This document shows positions 42,101 through 50,926 of a stretch of 64,000 nt of DNA, piece after piece; the first letter of the stretch is position 1, and the number at the start of each line of letters is the position of its first letter. The notes beneath the pieces are model-generated. The model ran no database searches. It saw only the letters and a program-made list of their open reading frames with translations, and was not told the origin of the DNA. The stretch is from RZYY01 sp036794825 (GTDB taxonomy: Bacteria > Bacteroidota > Bacteroidia > Bacteroidales > 4484-276), in assembly GCA_036794825.1 (NCBI GenBank), contig DAIRGA010000003.1:62001-126000 (forward strand), written 5' to 3'. Made by a program: the position numbers and the translations under genes.

Positions 42101-44998
42101 ATGAAGTATTTAAAGATATTATTCGGTTTTAAATTGCTAATCCTTGGTTTGATGGTGAATGCCCAGAACGGCTTTATCCGGGGAACGGTTTTTGACGATC
42201 AGACTGGTGAAAGTCTGCCTGGGGTAACCGTTTTCCTTGAAGGAACTACTTTAGGCGCAATCACTGATTTTGACGGAAAATTCAGTATAAATTCACCTGC
42301 CGGACAGTACACAATGAGCGTCTCTTTCATTTCTTATGAAACGCTGAAAATCAATGAAGTTAAAGTCGAAGCCGGAAAAACTACCCTTTTTGAGAACCTT
42401 CGCCTTAAGGAAGCGAAGATTGAAATCCAGGGAGTAGAAATTACCGCCGAAGTGATCCGAAACAACGAAACCGCAATGATGACCCTGAAAAGGAACTCTG
42501 CAAACCTGCTCGACGGAATTTCGGCATCAGCTCTGCGCAAAATCGGAGACAGCGATGCTGCTTCATCAATGAAAAGAATCACGGGCGTTTCGATACAAGG
42601 CGGAAAATATGTCTTTGTCCGCGGACTGGGCGACCGATATACCAAAACCATGCTCAACGGCATGGAAATTCCTGGTCTGGATCCCGACAGAAACACCCTC
42701 CAGCTTGACCTTTTCCCGACAACGATCGTGGATAATATCGTAGTGAACAAATCTTTTACCGCCGACCTGCCCGGCGATTTTACCGGCGGAATTGTGGACA
42801 TTTACACCAAGGATTTCCCCGAAGAAAAAAAAGCCAATATCTCCTTGTCGCTTGGCTACATACCTGGCATGCACCTTAACGTTGATAACCTTGGGTATGA
42901 AGGCGGTAAAACCGACTGGCTGGGTTTTGATGATGGAACCCGCCGGATTCCTGCAACCGAAAACATTCCGTTTTTCACCGAGGCCATTGCAGACCCCAAT
43001 GGGCCAAAAGGCGCCCGGTACCGCGAAATACTCGAAAGTTTCAATCCCAATATGGCCGCTATCAAGCAACAATCCTTCATGGATTTCAGCCTCGGCGCAT
43101 CTTTTGGAAATCAGATCAATCGGAATAAAGTTACCTGGGGATACAATGCTGCCATTTCTTATCTCAACGAAGCCGACTTTTACGAAAATGCCGAATTTGG
43201 CCGCTATGGTTTGTCCAGCGACAAATCGGTTAAAGATATGGACGCAAGAGAATATCAAAGCGGCGACTACAGCGAGCAAAGCGTGCTCATCAGCGGATTG
43301 GCGGGGGTTGCGCTGAAAACGAAAAATTCAAAATTTGGCCTTAACTTCCTTCATTTACAAAACGGCGAAAGCAAAGCAGGTATCTTCGATTATGAAAAAA
43401 ACAACCAGGGCACCGAATTCCGAGGATACCAGCACAACCTCGAATACAGCCAGCGATCACTTTCGAACCTGCTGTTCAGCGGAAAACATCTCTTAACCAA
43501 TTCATGGGGATTAGAATGGAAAATCTCACCCACACTTTCAAAAATTGAAGATCCGGATGTCCGCTTTACTCGCTATGTGATAACCGATGAAGAAAACCTG
43601 GTTATCGGAACGGAGTCGGGATTTCCGGAGAGAATATGGCGCGATCTTGAAGAGACAAACTACAGTGGAGTCCTGCATATTACGAAAGATTTCAATTTTG
43701 GCGGTGAGAAGGCAAAACTACTTTTTGGAGGCGCCGGAACTTTAAAAGAGCGTGATTATGTGATCCGGAGCTACGCACTCAACATCAGGCCTCCCTTTAC
43801 TTTAACCGGCAATCCTGATGAGTTGTTCTATCCGGAAAATCTATGGCCGCGAGATGGAAAAATAGGCAGCGGAACTACTTATGAAGCCCGTTTTGTTCCG
43901 ACAAATCCCAACCAGTTCAATGCTTCCACCGAAATGTTTGCCGGGTATATCTCTCTGGAAATAAACCCTTTGACTAAACTCCGTGCTGTTTTGGGATTGA
44001 GATTTGAACAATACAAACAGTTTTATACAGGTCAGGATCAGCTGGGATATAATGTTCTTGAAAATACTGAAGTACTTGATAACATTGACTATCTGCCCAC
44101 TATCAACCTCATTTACAGCCTCAAACCTGATCAGAATTTCCGCTTTTCGGTAACCAAAACGATTGCCAGGCCATCCTTTAAGGAACTCTCTTATGCCGAA
44201 ATTTTTGACCCCATCACCGGCAGAACCTTTGTTGGCGGGCTATTCAGGGATGCCGATGAGGTTCTTGGAACAGAATACTGGGACGGGAACCTGGTGAGCA
44301 CTGATATTCTGAATTTCGATCTGCGGTGGGAGCTTTTCCGTCCTGGAGCGCAAACCCTATCACTGAGTGCGTTTTACAAGCAATTCCGTAAACCGATCGA
44401 AATGGTGCAGTATACCACTTTGGTTGGCGCTTTCCAGCCCAGAAACGTGGGCGATGGTGAGGTTATCGGAGCGGAACTGGAGTTGCGCAAAAACCTTGAT
44501 TTTATCAGTCCCGCACTAAGTAATCTTGCCTTTAGTGCTAACTTTACCTACACGCAATCAAAAATAGAACTCAGCCCGACCGAATACCAGTCGCGACAGG
44601 ACAATGCCCGCGAAGGACAAAAAGTTGATGATTACCGCGACATGGCTGGACAAGCACCCTATCTGCTTAATGCCGGAATTCTTTACGGTGGCGGCGAAAA
44701 TGGTTTCTGGCGAGGGATGGAAGCCGGACTTTATTACAATGTACAGGGTGAAACCCTGATTATTGTTGGCATTGTTGATCGTCCGGACATCTACAGCGTC
44801 CCGTTTCACAGTCTGAATTTCAACTCCAACAAATCATTTGGGAAAGACAACAGAATGAACCTGGGATTAAAAATTGAGAATATTCTGAACGATAGCAACG
44901 AAAGCGTTTTCAAGTCATACCAGGCTGAAGATCAATACTATTCAAGATTAAATCCGGGCACAAAGATCACCGTGCGTTTCGGGTATTCAATTTTTTAG
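42101..44998 (+). CDS. TonB-dependent outer-membrane receptor
   Basis: 965 residues. A signal peptide (~1-21, ending VNAQ) is followed by a carboxypeptidase-regulatory-like domain (~24-105: GFIRGTVFDDQTGESLPGVTV, GAITDFDGKFSINSP). A plug (~125-235: GGKYVFVRGLGDRYTKTMLNG, PTTIVDNIVVNKSFTADLPGDFTGGIVDI) comes next, then a ~700-residue barrel ending in a terminal Phe (ITVRFGYSIF). Such receptors import ligands too large or scarce for porins, powered by TonB-ExbBD. The upstream surface lipoprotein is its probable partner. The substrate cannot be told: no SusD or degradative enzyme is adjacent. Confidence 0.93.
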   Translation: MKYLKILFGFKLLILGLMVNAQNGFIRGTVFDDQTGESLPGVTVFLEGTTLGAITDFDGKFSINSPAGQYTMSVSFISYETLKINEVKVEAGKTTLFENLRLKEAKIEIQGVEITAEVIRNNETAMMTLKRNSANLLDGISASALRKIGDSDAASSMKRITGVSIQGGKYVFVRGLGDRYTKTMLNGMEIPGLDPDRNTLQLDLFPTTIVDNIVVNKSFTADLPGDFTGGIVDIYTKDFPEEKKANISLSLGYIPGMHLNVDNLGYEGGKTDWLGFDDGTRRIPATENIPFFTEAIADPNGPKGARYREILESFNPNMAAIKQQSFMDFSLGASFGNQINRNKVTWGYNAAISYLNEADFYENAEFGRYGLSSDKSVKDMDAREYQSGDYSEQSVLISGLAGVALKTKNSKFGLNFLHLQNGESKAGIFDYEKNNQGTEFRGYQHNLEYSQRSLSNLLFSGKHLLTNSWGLEWKISPTLSKIEDPDVRFTRYVITDEENLVIGTESGFPERIWRDLEETNYSGVLHITKDFNFGGEKAKLLFGGAGTLKERDYVIRSYALNIRPPFTLTGNPDELFYPENLWPRDGKIGSGTTYEARFVPTNPNQFNASTEMFAGYISLEINPLTKLRAVLGLRFEQYKQFYTGQDQLGYNVLENTEVLDNIDYLPTINLIYSLKPDQNFRFSVTKTIARPSFKELSYAEIFDPITGRTFVGGLFRDADEVLGTEYWDGNLVSTDILNFDLRWELFRPGAQTLSLSAFYKQFRKPIEMVQYTTLVGAFQPRNVGDGEVIGAELELRKNLDFISPALSNLAFSANFTYTQSKIELSPTEYQSRQDNAREGQKVDDYRDMAGQAPYLLNAGILYGGGENGFWRGMEAGLYYNVQGETLIIVGIVDRPDIYSVPFHSLNFNSNKSFGKDNRMNLGLKIENILNDSNESVFKSYQAEDQYYSRLNPGTKITVRFGYSIF

Positions 44999-45023
44999 TT
45001 CGCTGCTACCGAAGCTTCAAAAT

Positions 45024-45060
45024 AAAAAATCCCCGCGACTTTCTCGCCGCGGGGATTTTT
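45024..45060. terminator. Bidirectional terminator
   Basis: AAAAATCCCCGCG (45025-45037) pairs perfectly with CGCGGGGATTTTT (45048-45060). It lies between convergent genes, 27 bp after the receptor stop and 20 bp after the YwqK gene stop, and serves both strands. Confidence 0.92.
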
Positions 45061-45079
45061 CCTGACTAACTGCTGTTGC

Positions 45080-45541
45080 TTAATCGTAATTTTTCTGTTC
45101 GGCCAGGTTGCCGTTTTCGTCCCACATGTACCAGTCACCGCTCTTCTTACCGTGACTGTAGTAAATGTCGTAACGCTTATTACCGTTCGAATCCCAAACG
45201 TACCAGTGCCCGTGCTTTTGATCATCTTTGAAGTTGGCCTCTGCGGTCAAAGTTCCGTTTGCGTCCCAGGTTAGCCATGTGCCATCTTTTTTGCCTGCTT
45301 TGAATGACCATTGCTCCTTTTTGTTTCCGTTTTCGAAGTAGGTAAAGGATAGCCCATCCTTCAGGCCATTGACAATGTTTAACGATGTTTTTACGGCGCC
45401 GTTATCGAAAAATTCCTGATGCGTACCTGAAAACAACTGACCGTCTTTGTAAAACAATCCGTCGGTCTCAATAATGCTCTGTGTAAATGCGAAGAAGGGA
45501 ATTACGATCAAAGTGCTGATTATGAACATGAATCTTTTCAT
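45080..45541 (-). CDS. Secreted YwqK/MORN-repeat protein
   Basis: 153 residues with a signal peptide (~1-20, ending FAFTQ). The mature part consists of about five ~23-residue repeats with the pattern xGxWxxWDxNGxxxxExxF (KDGTWLTWDANG, KHGHWYVWDSNG, KSGDWYMWDENG), a MORN-like beta-hairpin repeat. Databases often label this family 'YwqK antitoxin', but a signal peptide and the lack of a partner toxin make that role unlikely here. It is probably a periplasmic or surface repeat protein. It has a -7 element and shares a bidirectional terminator. Confidence 0.8.
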   Translation of the reverse strand: MKRFMFIISTLIVIPFFAFTQSIIETDGLFYKDGQLFSGTHQEFFDNGAVKTSLNIVNGLKDGLSFTYFENGNKKEQWSFKAGKKDGTWLTWDANGTLTAEANFKDDQKHGHWYVWDSNGNKRYDIYYSHGKKSGDWYMWDENGNLAEQKNYD

Positions 45542-45572
45542 TTTACCCCCCGCTTTAAGTGATTAGATGGTG

Positions 45573-45580
45573 CAAAGATA
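45573..45580 (-). promoter_or_regulatory. Bacteroidetes -7 element for the YwqK-like gene
   Basis: Minus-strand TATCTTTG, an exact TAnnTTTG match, 31 bp upstream of the ATG. Confidence 0.55.
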
Positions 45581-45729
45581 ATCTTTAATTAATGATTTGT
45601 TAACATTAAATTAATATTGACCGTAAAAAATGTTCATTCTAAATAACAAGTCAGCTAAAATCAGTCAGAGGGTTTCCCTGGAATTAAAAATTGGCAGAGG
45701 GAAGTGGATACGTAAATAACTGATTCATT

Positions 45730-46209
45730 TTAATTTACAGGTTCAATTCTGATTCCGATGGCTCTAATACCAGGCGTATAATATTTGGAATTAAAATTTT
45801 CGATTTCAAATTTTAATGTGCCGGTTTCGGTGAAACGAATCTTTGGATGAGTCAACGTGTTGACCACATAATAGTCCTCTTCTGGTTCACCCAGCCAGTC
45901 ATCGCTCTCCACGCTCCTGATAAAAACCGGTATATCGAGAACCCTGGAATCGCCAGCAGGAGTAACCATCTCGATGTTTAAAGGCAAAGATTTGTTTTCA
46001 AAATCACTGGTGTGAAGAACTACTACCCAAACATTCCAACTCTGGTTCACATCATCCACAGGAAATTCAAACTGAATAAATTTGAACCGTTCCCAAACCT
46101 CATTTTCAAAATAATGAAAACCAGACAGGTCATCGTTATTGCGGCAACCGGCTGCCACAATTGCCACCAGCACCAAAACCATCAAAAACCCTCTTATCAT
46201 CGTTATCAT
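45730..46209 (-). CDS. GldH-like lipoprotein
   Basis: 159 residues with a lipoprotein signal (MIRGFLMVLVLVAIVAAGC, lipobox VAAGC). The mature part has the layout of GldH: an early FHYFENEVWERFKF strand, NIEMVTPAGDSR, a DDWLGEPEEDYYV loop and a closing FTETGTLKFEIENF...GIRAIGIRIEPV. GldH is a lipoprotein needed for gliding in Flavobacterium and, by extension, for T9SS-linked surface machinery. Non-gliding Bacteroidetes also carry homologues. It overlaps the preceding membrane-protein gene by 4 bp (ATGA). The assignment rests on pattern only. Confidence 0.5.
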   Translation of the reverse strand: MITMIRGFLMVLVLVAIVAAGCRNNDDLSGFHYFENEVWERFKFIQFEFPVDDVNQSWNVWVVVLHTSDFENKSLPLNIEMVTPAGDSRVLDIPVFIRSVESDDWLGEPEEDYYVVNTLTHPKIRFTETGTLKFEIENFNSKYYTPGIRAIGIRIEPVN

Positions 46210-46577
46210 TTAAAAAATACCTGAATTATGATTAAAAAAATGACCATCCACGACAGGGCGCCAAGAAGAGAGATAACGAACGAGTTGGATGACTTTATTT
46301 TGAGAAAAGGAAACAAAACAATTTTGCTTACCAGGCCGCGCTTCTGAATCAGGTAACTAGCTTCAACACAAAGATTTTCGGTCTTTCCCGAACTTCTGAG
46401 ACGGCCAAAAAGCACTTCGGCATACAGGCCATAAGACCCGAAGACCAGCAGAAAAAATACCGCTAACAGATTGATTATCAATCCATAATTAGTTTCTTGC
46501 TCCTGTTTGGTCAAGATCACTATTACCAGTATAACTAAAGCTGCAACGATGGTAATTAGATAAAGAAATTTCTTCAT
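46206..46577 (-). CDS. Small membrane protein of unknown function
   Basis: 123 residues with three hydrophobic segments (about 4-23, 32-53 and 100-121). The middle ~45 residues are basic and polar (EVLFGRLRSSGKTENLCVEASYLIQKRGLVSKIV). No known motif. Its stop overlaps the GldH-like start by 4 bp, so the two are translationally coupled and the protein may be an inner-membrane partner of that lipoprotein. It is divergent from the viroplasmin-RNase H gene. Confidence 0.6.
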   Translation of the reverse strand: MKKFLYLITIVAALVILVIVILTKQEQETNYGLIINLLAVFFLLVFGSYGLYAEVLFGRLRSSGKTENLCVEASYLIQKRGLVSKIVLFPFLKIKSSNSFVISLLGALSWMVIFLIIIQVFFK

Positions 46578-46618
46578 TTATGAGGAAATCAGATTTTTGC
46601 AAAATTAACGCAAAAAAA

Positions 46619-47278
46619 ATGTCAGCCAAGGCCAGGAAGTATTATGTAGTTTGGATTGGGCGAAGCCCTGGAGTTTACCGGAGTTGGGAGGAGTGTAAGG
46701 AACAGACCTTCGGTTTTGAGGGCGCACGTTTTATGGCATTTCCCAACGAAGCGCAGGCCATTCATGCTTTCAGGGGCAACATGTGGGATTATCTTAATAA
46801 AAAAAGTCAGCAAAACCACGCCACCACGGAGGCAAAATCATTGCTGGATCAGGGTGATGGGATCAAGCCGGAGTTTATTTTGGAGAGTATTGCTGTGGAT
46901 GCTGCATGCAGCGGAAATCCCGGTGCGATGGAGTACCAGGGAGTTTATACCAAAAATGGGAGAAGGATTTTTTATGCTGGCCCATTTCCCGGCGGTACCA
47001 ACAATGTTGGCGAGTTCCTGGCGTTGGTACACGCCCTTGCATTGCTCAAGGAACAAGGAAAAGTGATGCCCATTTACAGCGATTCGGAAACCGCAATGAC
47101 CTGGGTAAGAAATAAAAAAGCCAAAACCAAAATGGAACTTACCTCGGCCAATGCAAAGCTTTTTGAGCTGCTACAAAGAGCCGAATACTGGCTGAAAAAC
47201 AATACCTGGGAATCGCCCATCCTGAAATGGAAAACCGAAATCTGGGGAGAAATTCCTGCCGACTTTGGCCGTAAGTAA
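46619..47278 (+). CDS. Ribonuclease H with N-terminal viroplasmin (hybrid-binding) domain
   Basis: 219 residues from the ATG at 46619 (MSAKARKYYVVWIGR); a start at 46580 would lie 2 bp from the divergent gene and adds 13 unmatched residues. The N-terminal viroplasmin/RNA-DNA hybrid-binding domain (~7-50: KYYVVWIGRSPGVYRSWEECK, FEGARFMAFPNEAQA) is like that of eukaryotic RNase H1. The C-terminal RNase H fold has its acidic residues in SIAVDAACSGNPG, NVGEFLALVHAL, PIYSDSETAMTW and the final PADF. It degrades RNA in RNA-DNA hybrids. mnmH starts 17 bp downstream. Confidence 0.9.
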   Translation: MSAKARKYYVVWIGRSPGVYRSWEECKEQTFGFEGARFMAFPNEAQAIHAFRGNMWDYLNKKSQQNHATTEAKSLLDQGDGIKPEFILESIAVDAACSGNPGAMEYQGVYTKNGRRIFYAGPFPGGTNNVGEFLALVHALALLKEQGKVMPIYSDSETAMTWVRNKKAKTKMELTSANAKLFELLQRAEYWLKNNTWESPILKWKTEIWGEIPADFGRK

Positions 47279-47295
47279 CTAATAAAAGGAGTGTG

Positions 47296-48336
47296 ATGTT
47301 GCAAAATCTGGATTTCACCCGGTTTAACGAATTAAGGAAAATACTACCCGTTTTGGATACCCGATCGGAGAGTGAATACGCTTCCGGCCATATTCCCGGA
47401 GCGCTCAATCTCCCACTTTTTGATGATGAAGAGCGAAAGGTTGTGGGAACAATTTTCAGACAATCAGGCAAAGATGAGGCTATCCTTAAGGGGCTTGACT
47501 TTGCCGGGAAAAAGTTATCTGTTTATGTATCAAAGGCGTTGCGACACGCACCCCACCGAAGGGTGCTGTTGCATTGCTGGCGGGGCGGCATGCGCAGTTC
47601 AAGCCTGGGTTGGTTACTTTCGATCGCCGGCTTTGATGTGCATTTGCTTTCGGGTGGATATAAGGCTTACCGGCAATTCATCAGAAAGGAATGGCTTAAG
47701 GATCAGGAAATTATCATCATTGCTGGCAAAACCGGAACGGGCAAAACAGAAATTCTTCACCATCTGCAACAATCCGATCAGCAAATAATTGACCTGGAAC
47801 ACTTTGCACACCACAAAGGATCAGCATTCGGATCATTGGGCGAAATCCAGCAACCCACCATCGAACAGTTTGAAAATGATGTAGCCGATGCCTGGAGCGC
47901 CATTTCAGCGAGTAAACCCCTTTGGCTGGAGGACGAAAGCAAAGCAATCGGAAAAGTCTTTATTCCGGATAATCTCCATTATCGGATGAAAAATGCAGCA
48001 GTAATTTGCCTTGATGTGCCGAAAAAACTCCGAATTGAGCGCCTGACAAAAGAATATGCCGGGTATCCAAAGGAGATGCTGATTCATTCGATTTTAAAAA
48101 TCAACCGCAGGCTTGGCGGGCAAAATGCAATAATGGCCGTAACGGCTGTGGAGCAGGATGATTTTGCCACAGCCATTGACATTGTGCTGCACTATTATGA
48201 TAAAGCTTACGAGTATGACCTGACCTTGAAGTTGAAGGATAAGCTGCATTTCCTGCCGGTGAGCACGGCTGATGCCGGAGAGAATGCGAGGGAAGTACTC
48301 AGTTACTGCCGAAAACACCAACTGATTCAGACATGA
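47296..48336 (+). CDS. mnmH: tRNA 2-selenouridine synthase
   Basis: 346 residues from the ATG at 47296 (a GTG lies one codon earlier; AGGAG upstream gives an unusual Shine-Dalgarno-like site). The N-terminal rhodanese domain (~1-130) has the catalytic Cys near 97 in LLHCWRGGMRSSSLGWLL. The C-terminal part has a P-loop (IIAGKTGTGKTEILHHL) and helps bind tRNA. MnmH (SelU, YbbB) replaces the 2-thio group of wobble U34 with selenium using selenophosphate, via a geranylated intermediate. The next gene starts within its stop codon and supplies the selenophosphate. Confidence 0.95.
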   Translation: MLQNLDFTRFNELRKILPVLDTRSESEYASGHIPGALNLPLFDDEERKVVGTIFRQSGKDEAILKGLDFAGKKLSVYVSKALRHAPHRRVLLHCWRGGMRSSSLGWLLSIAGFDVHLLSGGYKAYRQFIRKEWLKDQEIIIIAGKTGTGKTEILHHLQQSDQQIIDLEHFAHHKGSAFGSLGEIQQPTIEQFENDVADAWSAISASKPLWLEDESKAIGKVFIPDNLHYRMKNAAVICLDVPKKLRIERLTKEYAGYPKEMLIHSILKINRRLGGQNAIMAVTAVEQDDFATAIDIVLHYYDKAYEYDLTLKLKDKLHFLPVSTADAGENAREVLSYCRKHQLIQT

Positions 48337-50558
48337 TGAACGAAAAATTTATTTACCTCGATTACAACGCCACAACCCCAATAGGAACCGAAGTGGCAGA
48401 GGCAATGCGTCCGTACCTGCATGAGATTTTTGGCAACCCTTCGAGCAGCCACACTTTTGGAGTGCAGGCCAGGAAAGCGGTTGAAGAAGCACGCCGCCAG
48501 ATTTCCGATCTGCTTAATTGCTACCCTGACGAGATCATTTTCACGAGCGGCGGTACCGAATCCAACAATTACGCCATCAAAGGCGCTGCCTACCAAAACC
48601 GCAGCAGAGGAAACCACATTATTACCACCACCATCGAACACCCCGCCGTTAGCGAGGTTTGTGCTTACCTCGAATCCGATGGCTTTATAGTCAGCTATAT
48701 CCCTGTGGATGAGTTTGGCACAGTGAATCCGCAGGACATCGAAAAAGCCATTGGACCGGCCACCATCCTGATTACGGTGATGCACGCCAATAACGAGACC
48801 GGAAGCATTCAACCTATCGGAGAAATTGCTGCAATTGCCCGCCGGCATGGTATCCTCTTCCACACAGACGCCGCTCAGTCGGTTGGAAAAATAGAAACTG
48901 ACGTTAGAAAAATAGGTGTTGACCTGCTCTCGGTGGCCGGTCATAAATTTTATGCTCCGAAGGGTATTGGCGCATTATACGTCCGGCGGGGGGTGAAGCT
49001 GCAAAAACTGATGCACGGCGCCAATCACGAACAAAACCTCAGAGCGGGCACCGAAAACGTCCTTGAAATCGTCGGGTTAGGAAAAGCGGCAGAAATTTCC
49101 AGGATAAATTTCGCTGAAAACACAACGAGAATGCGCCAGACGCGCGACAAACTGGCCAATTTGCTTATGAGCGCCTTGCCTGAAATCAAACTGAACGGCC
49201 ATCCGGAACAAAGACTTCCCAACACCCTGAACCTAAGTTTTCCAAAAATTGAAGCCAACACCCTGCTCGGCGAACTGAAGGGAATCGCCGCATCTGCCGG
49301 TGCAGCCTGCCACGCCGACCATGTGGATGTTTCGCAGGTACTCGCTGCCATGAGGGTTCCGATGGATTATGCGATGGGAACCATCCGGCTTTCCACCGGA
49401 AAATACAGCACGATGGAAGAAATGGAATCGGCCGCCGAAAAGATCATTGCAGCGGTGAAAAGATTACGTCCTGCCGAAAACATCACCCAACCAGTTGAAA
49501 TCCATACGGACGAAATAAAACTTACCAGTTTCACTCATGGTCTGGGGTGCGCCTGCAAGATCCGGCCACAATACCTCGAGCAGGTGTTGAAAGATCTTCC
49601 GCCGGTTTTTGATAAAAACGTGCTCATCGGCGCCGGAACCTCTGATGATGCCGCTGTTTACCGCATCAACCACACAACCGCCATAGTACAAACCGTGGAT
49701 TTTTTCACTCCGGTGGTGGATGATCCATGGTATTTCGGGGCAATCGCCGCAGCCAATGCGTTGAGCGATATCTACGCAATGGGCGCCAGGCCTTTGTTTG
49801 CGCTCAACATTGTGGGATTTCCGGATAACCGCCTGCCGATGCAGGTGCTGAAAGATATTCTCAGAGGCGCTTCCGACAAAGCGGCTGAAGCTGGAATTTC
49901 CATTCTGGGTGGTCACACGGTGGAAGATACAGAACCAAAATTCGGGATGGTAGTAACAGGAGTGGTTCACCCTGAAAAAGTCCTGTCCAACGCTTCAGCA
50001 AAACCCGGCGATGCCATTATCCTGACCAAACCTATCGGAACAGGCATTATTTCCACGGCAGTCAAACGTGGTCTTGCAAAAGACAAAACCGCTCTGTTCG
50101 CCCGAGACCTGATGGCTGGGCTCAACGCCAATGCTGCCGAAACGATGGCCTTGTTCCCTGTAAACGCCTGTACCGACGTTACCGGTTTCGGATTGCTGGG
50201 CCACATGAAAGAGATGGCTGAAGGGTCGGGAGTTGAAGTCAGGATCAATGCTTCAGCCGTTCCGGTTATCGAAGATGTTTACGAACTGGCAGCGGCTGGT
50301 GCAATACCGGGCGGAACCCGGAACAACCTTGATTTCGTTTCGAAGGTGGTTGAATGGGACGACAACCTTCCGGAAATCACCCGGCTCATCCTTTGCGACG
50401 CACAGACATCGGGTGGTTTGCTCATCTCCCTACCCCAACAATTTGCTGATGAATACATCCACATTTTTGCAGAAAATTATGGCAAAACGGCTGTCCAGAT
50501 CGGCAAGGTGCTTGCTTTTTCTACTGACGCTTCGGGGTTGATTCGTGTAAGTGAATAA
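48333..50558 (+). CDS. selD: NifS-like cysteine/selenocysteine lyase fused to selenide, water dikinase
   Basis: 741 residues combining two enzymes. Residues ~1-385: a NifS/IscS-type PLP enzyme with PLP Lys205 (SVAGHKFYAPKGIGALY), His-containing DYNATTP and IEHPAV blocks, and the persulfide/selenide Cys326 (SAGAACHADHVDVSQVL). Residues ~395-741: SelD, with the catalytic Cys406 and Lys409 (THGLGCACKIRP; Cys rather than selenocysteine), the metal-binding GTSDDAAVY and the ATP-binding GHTVEDTEPKFG. The fusion could pass selenium straight from the lyase to the dikinase, making selenophosphate. It overlaps mnmH by 4 bp (ATGA), so the product probably serves tRNA 2-selenouridine; no selA or selB is nearby. 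Confidence 0.95.
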   Translation: MMNEKFIYLDYNATTPIGTEVAEAMRPYLHEIFGNPSSSHTFGVQARKAVEEARRQISDLLNCYPDEIIFTSGGTESNNYAIKGAAYQNRSRGNHIITTTIEHPAVSEVCAYLESDGFIVSYIPVDEFGTVNPQDIEKAIGPATILITVMHANNETGSIQPIGEIAAIARRHGILFHTDAAQSVGKIETDVRKIGVDLLSVAGHKFYAPKGIGALYVRRGVKLQKLMHGANHEQNLRAGTENVLEIVGLGKAAEISRINFAENTTRMRQTRDKLANLLMSALPEIKLNGHPEQRLPNTLNLSFPKIEANTLLGELKGIAASAGAACHADHVDVSQVLAAMRVPMDYAMGTIRLSTGKYSTMEEMESAAEKIIAAVKRLRPAENITQPVEIHTDEIKLTSFTHGLGCACKIRPQYLEQVLKDLPPVFDKNVLIGAGTSDDAAVYRINHTTAIVQTVDFFTPVVDDPWYFGAIAAANALSDIYAMGARPLFALNIVGFPDNRLPMQVLKDILRGASDKAAEAGISILGGHTVEDTEPKFGMVVTGVVHPEKVLSNASAKPGDAIILTKPIGTGIISTAVKRGLAKDKTALFARDLMAGLNANAAETMALFPVNACTDVTGFGLLGHMKEMAEGSGVEVRINASAVPVIEDVYELAAAGAIPGGTRNNLDFVSKVVEWDDNLPEITRLILCDAQTSGGLLISLPQQFADEYIHIFAENYGKTAVQIGKVLAFSTDASGLIRVSE

Positions 50559-50926
50559 CCTGGTAAAAAGAGGGTTAAACGTTTTCCCTTCTTGTGTAGT
50601 AGTGCACCGAAATTCTCTTCTTTTGGCAGGAAAAAGATTTCTGGATTTACGTTTTGAGGAGACAAATTTTCATCGTTTCAATCAGAATATCCCGTGCCAA
50701 ATTCTTCAGTCAAATGTTAAATTTTCACCCCGCTATCGCTATAGTGTTTTTAATCAGGAAGATAATTTTATCAACAACCCAATTGTGAATAAAATGATTT
50801 GGCCGCACCGGGATTTTGATTGTATCTTGCACCACTTTTTCCCCTGGATTTTTCAGAAACTATTTTACTGAAATTCAATCAATAGAAAATTTTCATTCTT
50901 AGTAACAAATTATTATTCAACGAATT
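50559..50926. other. Intergenic stretch upstream of the ribonucleotide reductase
   Basis: 368 bp. I looked for a cobalamin riboswitch (no B12-box-like GCCACTG) and for paired NrdR boxes and found neither. Apart from a candidate promoter at 50798-50830, it holds only a 106-codon open frame without features of a gene. Confidence 0.5.
50798..50830 (+). promoter_or_regulatory. Candidate promoter for the class II ribonucleotide reductase
   Basis: TTTG at 50798-50801, a 21-bp spacer and TATCTTGC at 50823-50830 (one mismatch to TAnnTTTG). It implies a ~90-nt leader. Confidence 0.35.

Noticed and set aside
45080..45541. YwqK protein as an antitoxin of a toxin-antitoxin pair
   Set aside because: It has a signal peptide and no toxin-like neighbour; the database name appears misleading.
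50551..50871. 106-codon plus-strand open frame before the ribonucleotide reductase
   Set aside because: It starts with GTG inside the selD end, has no coding signature and ends in the promoter region.
50559..50926. Cobalamin riboswitch or NrdR boxes upstream of the B12-dependent reductase
   Set aside because: No B12 box core or paired 16-bp palindromes could be found by eye.
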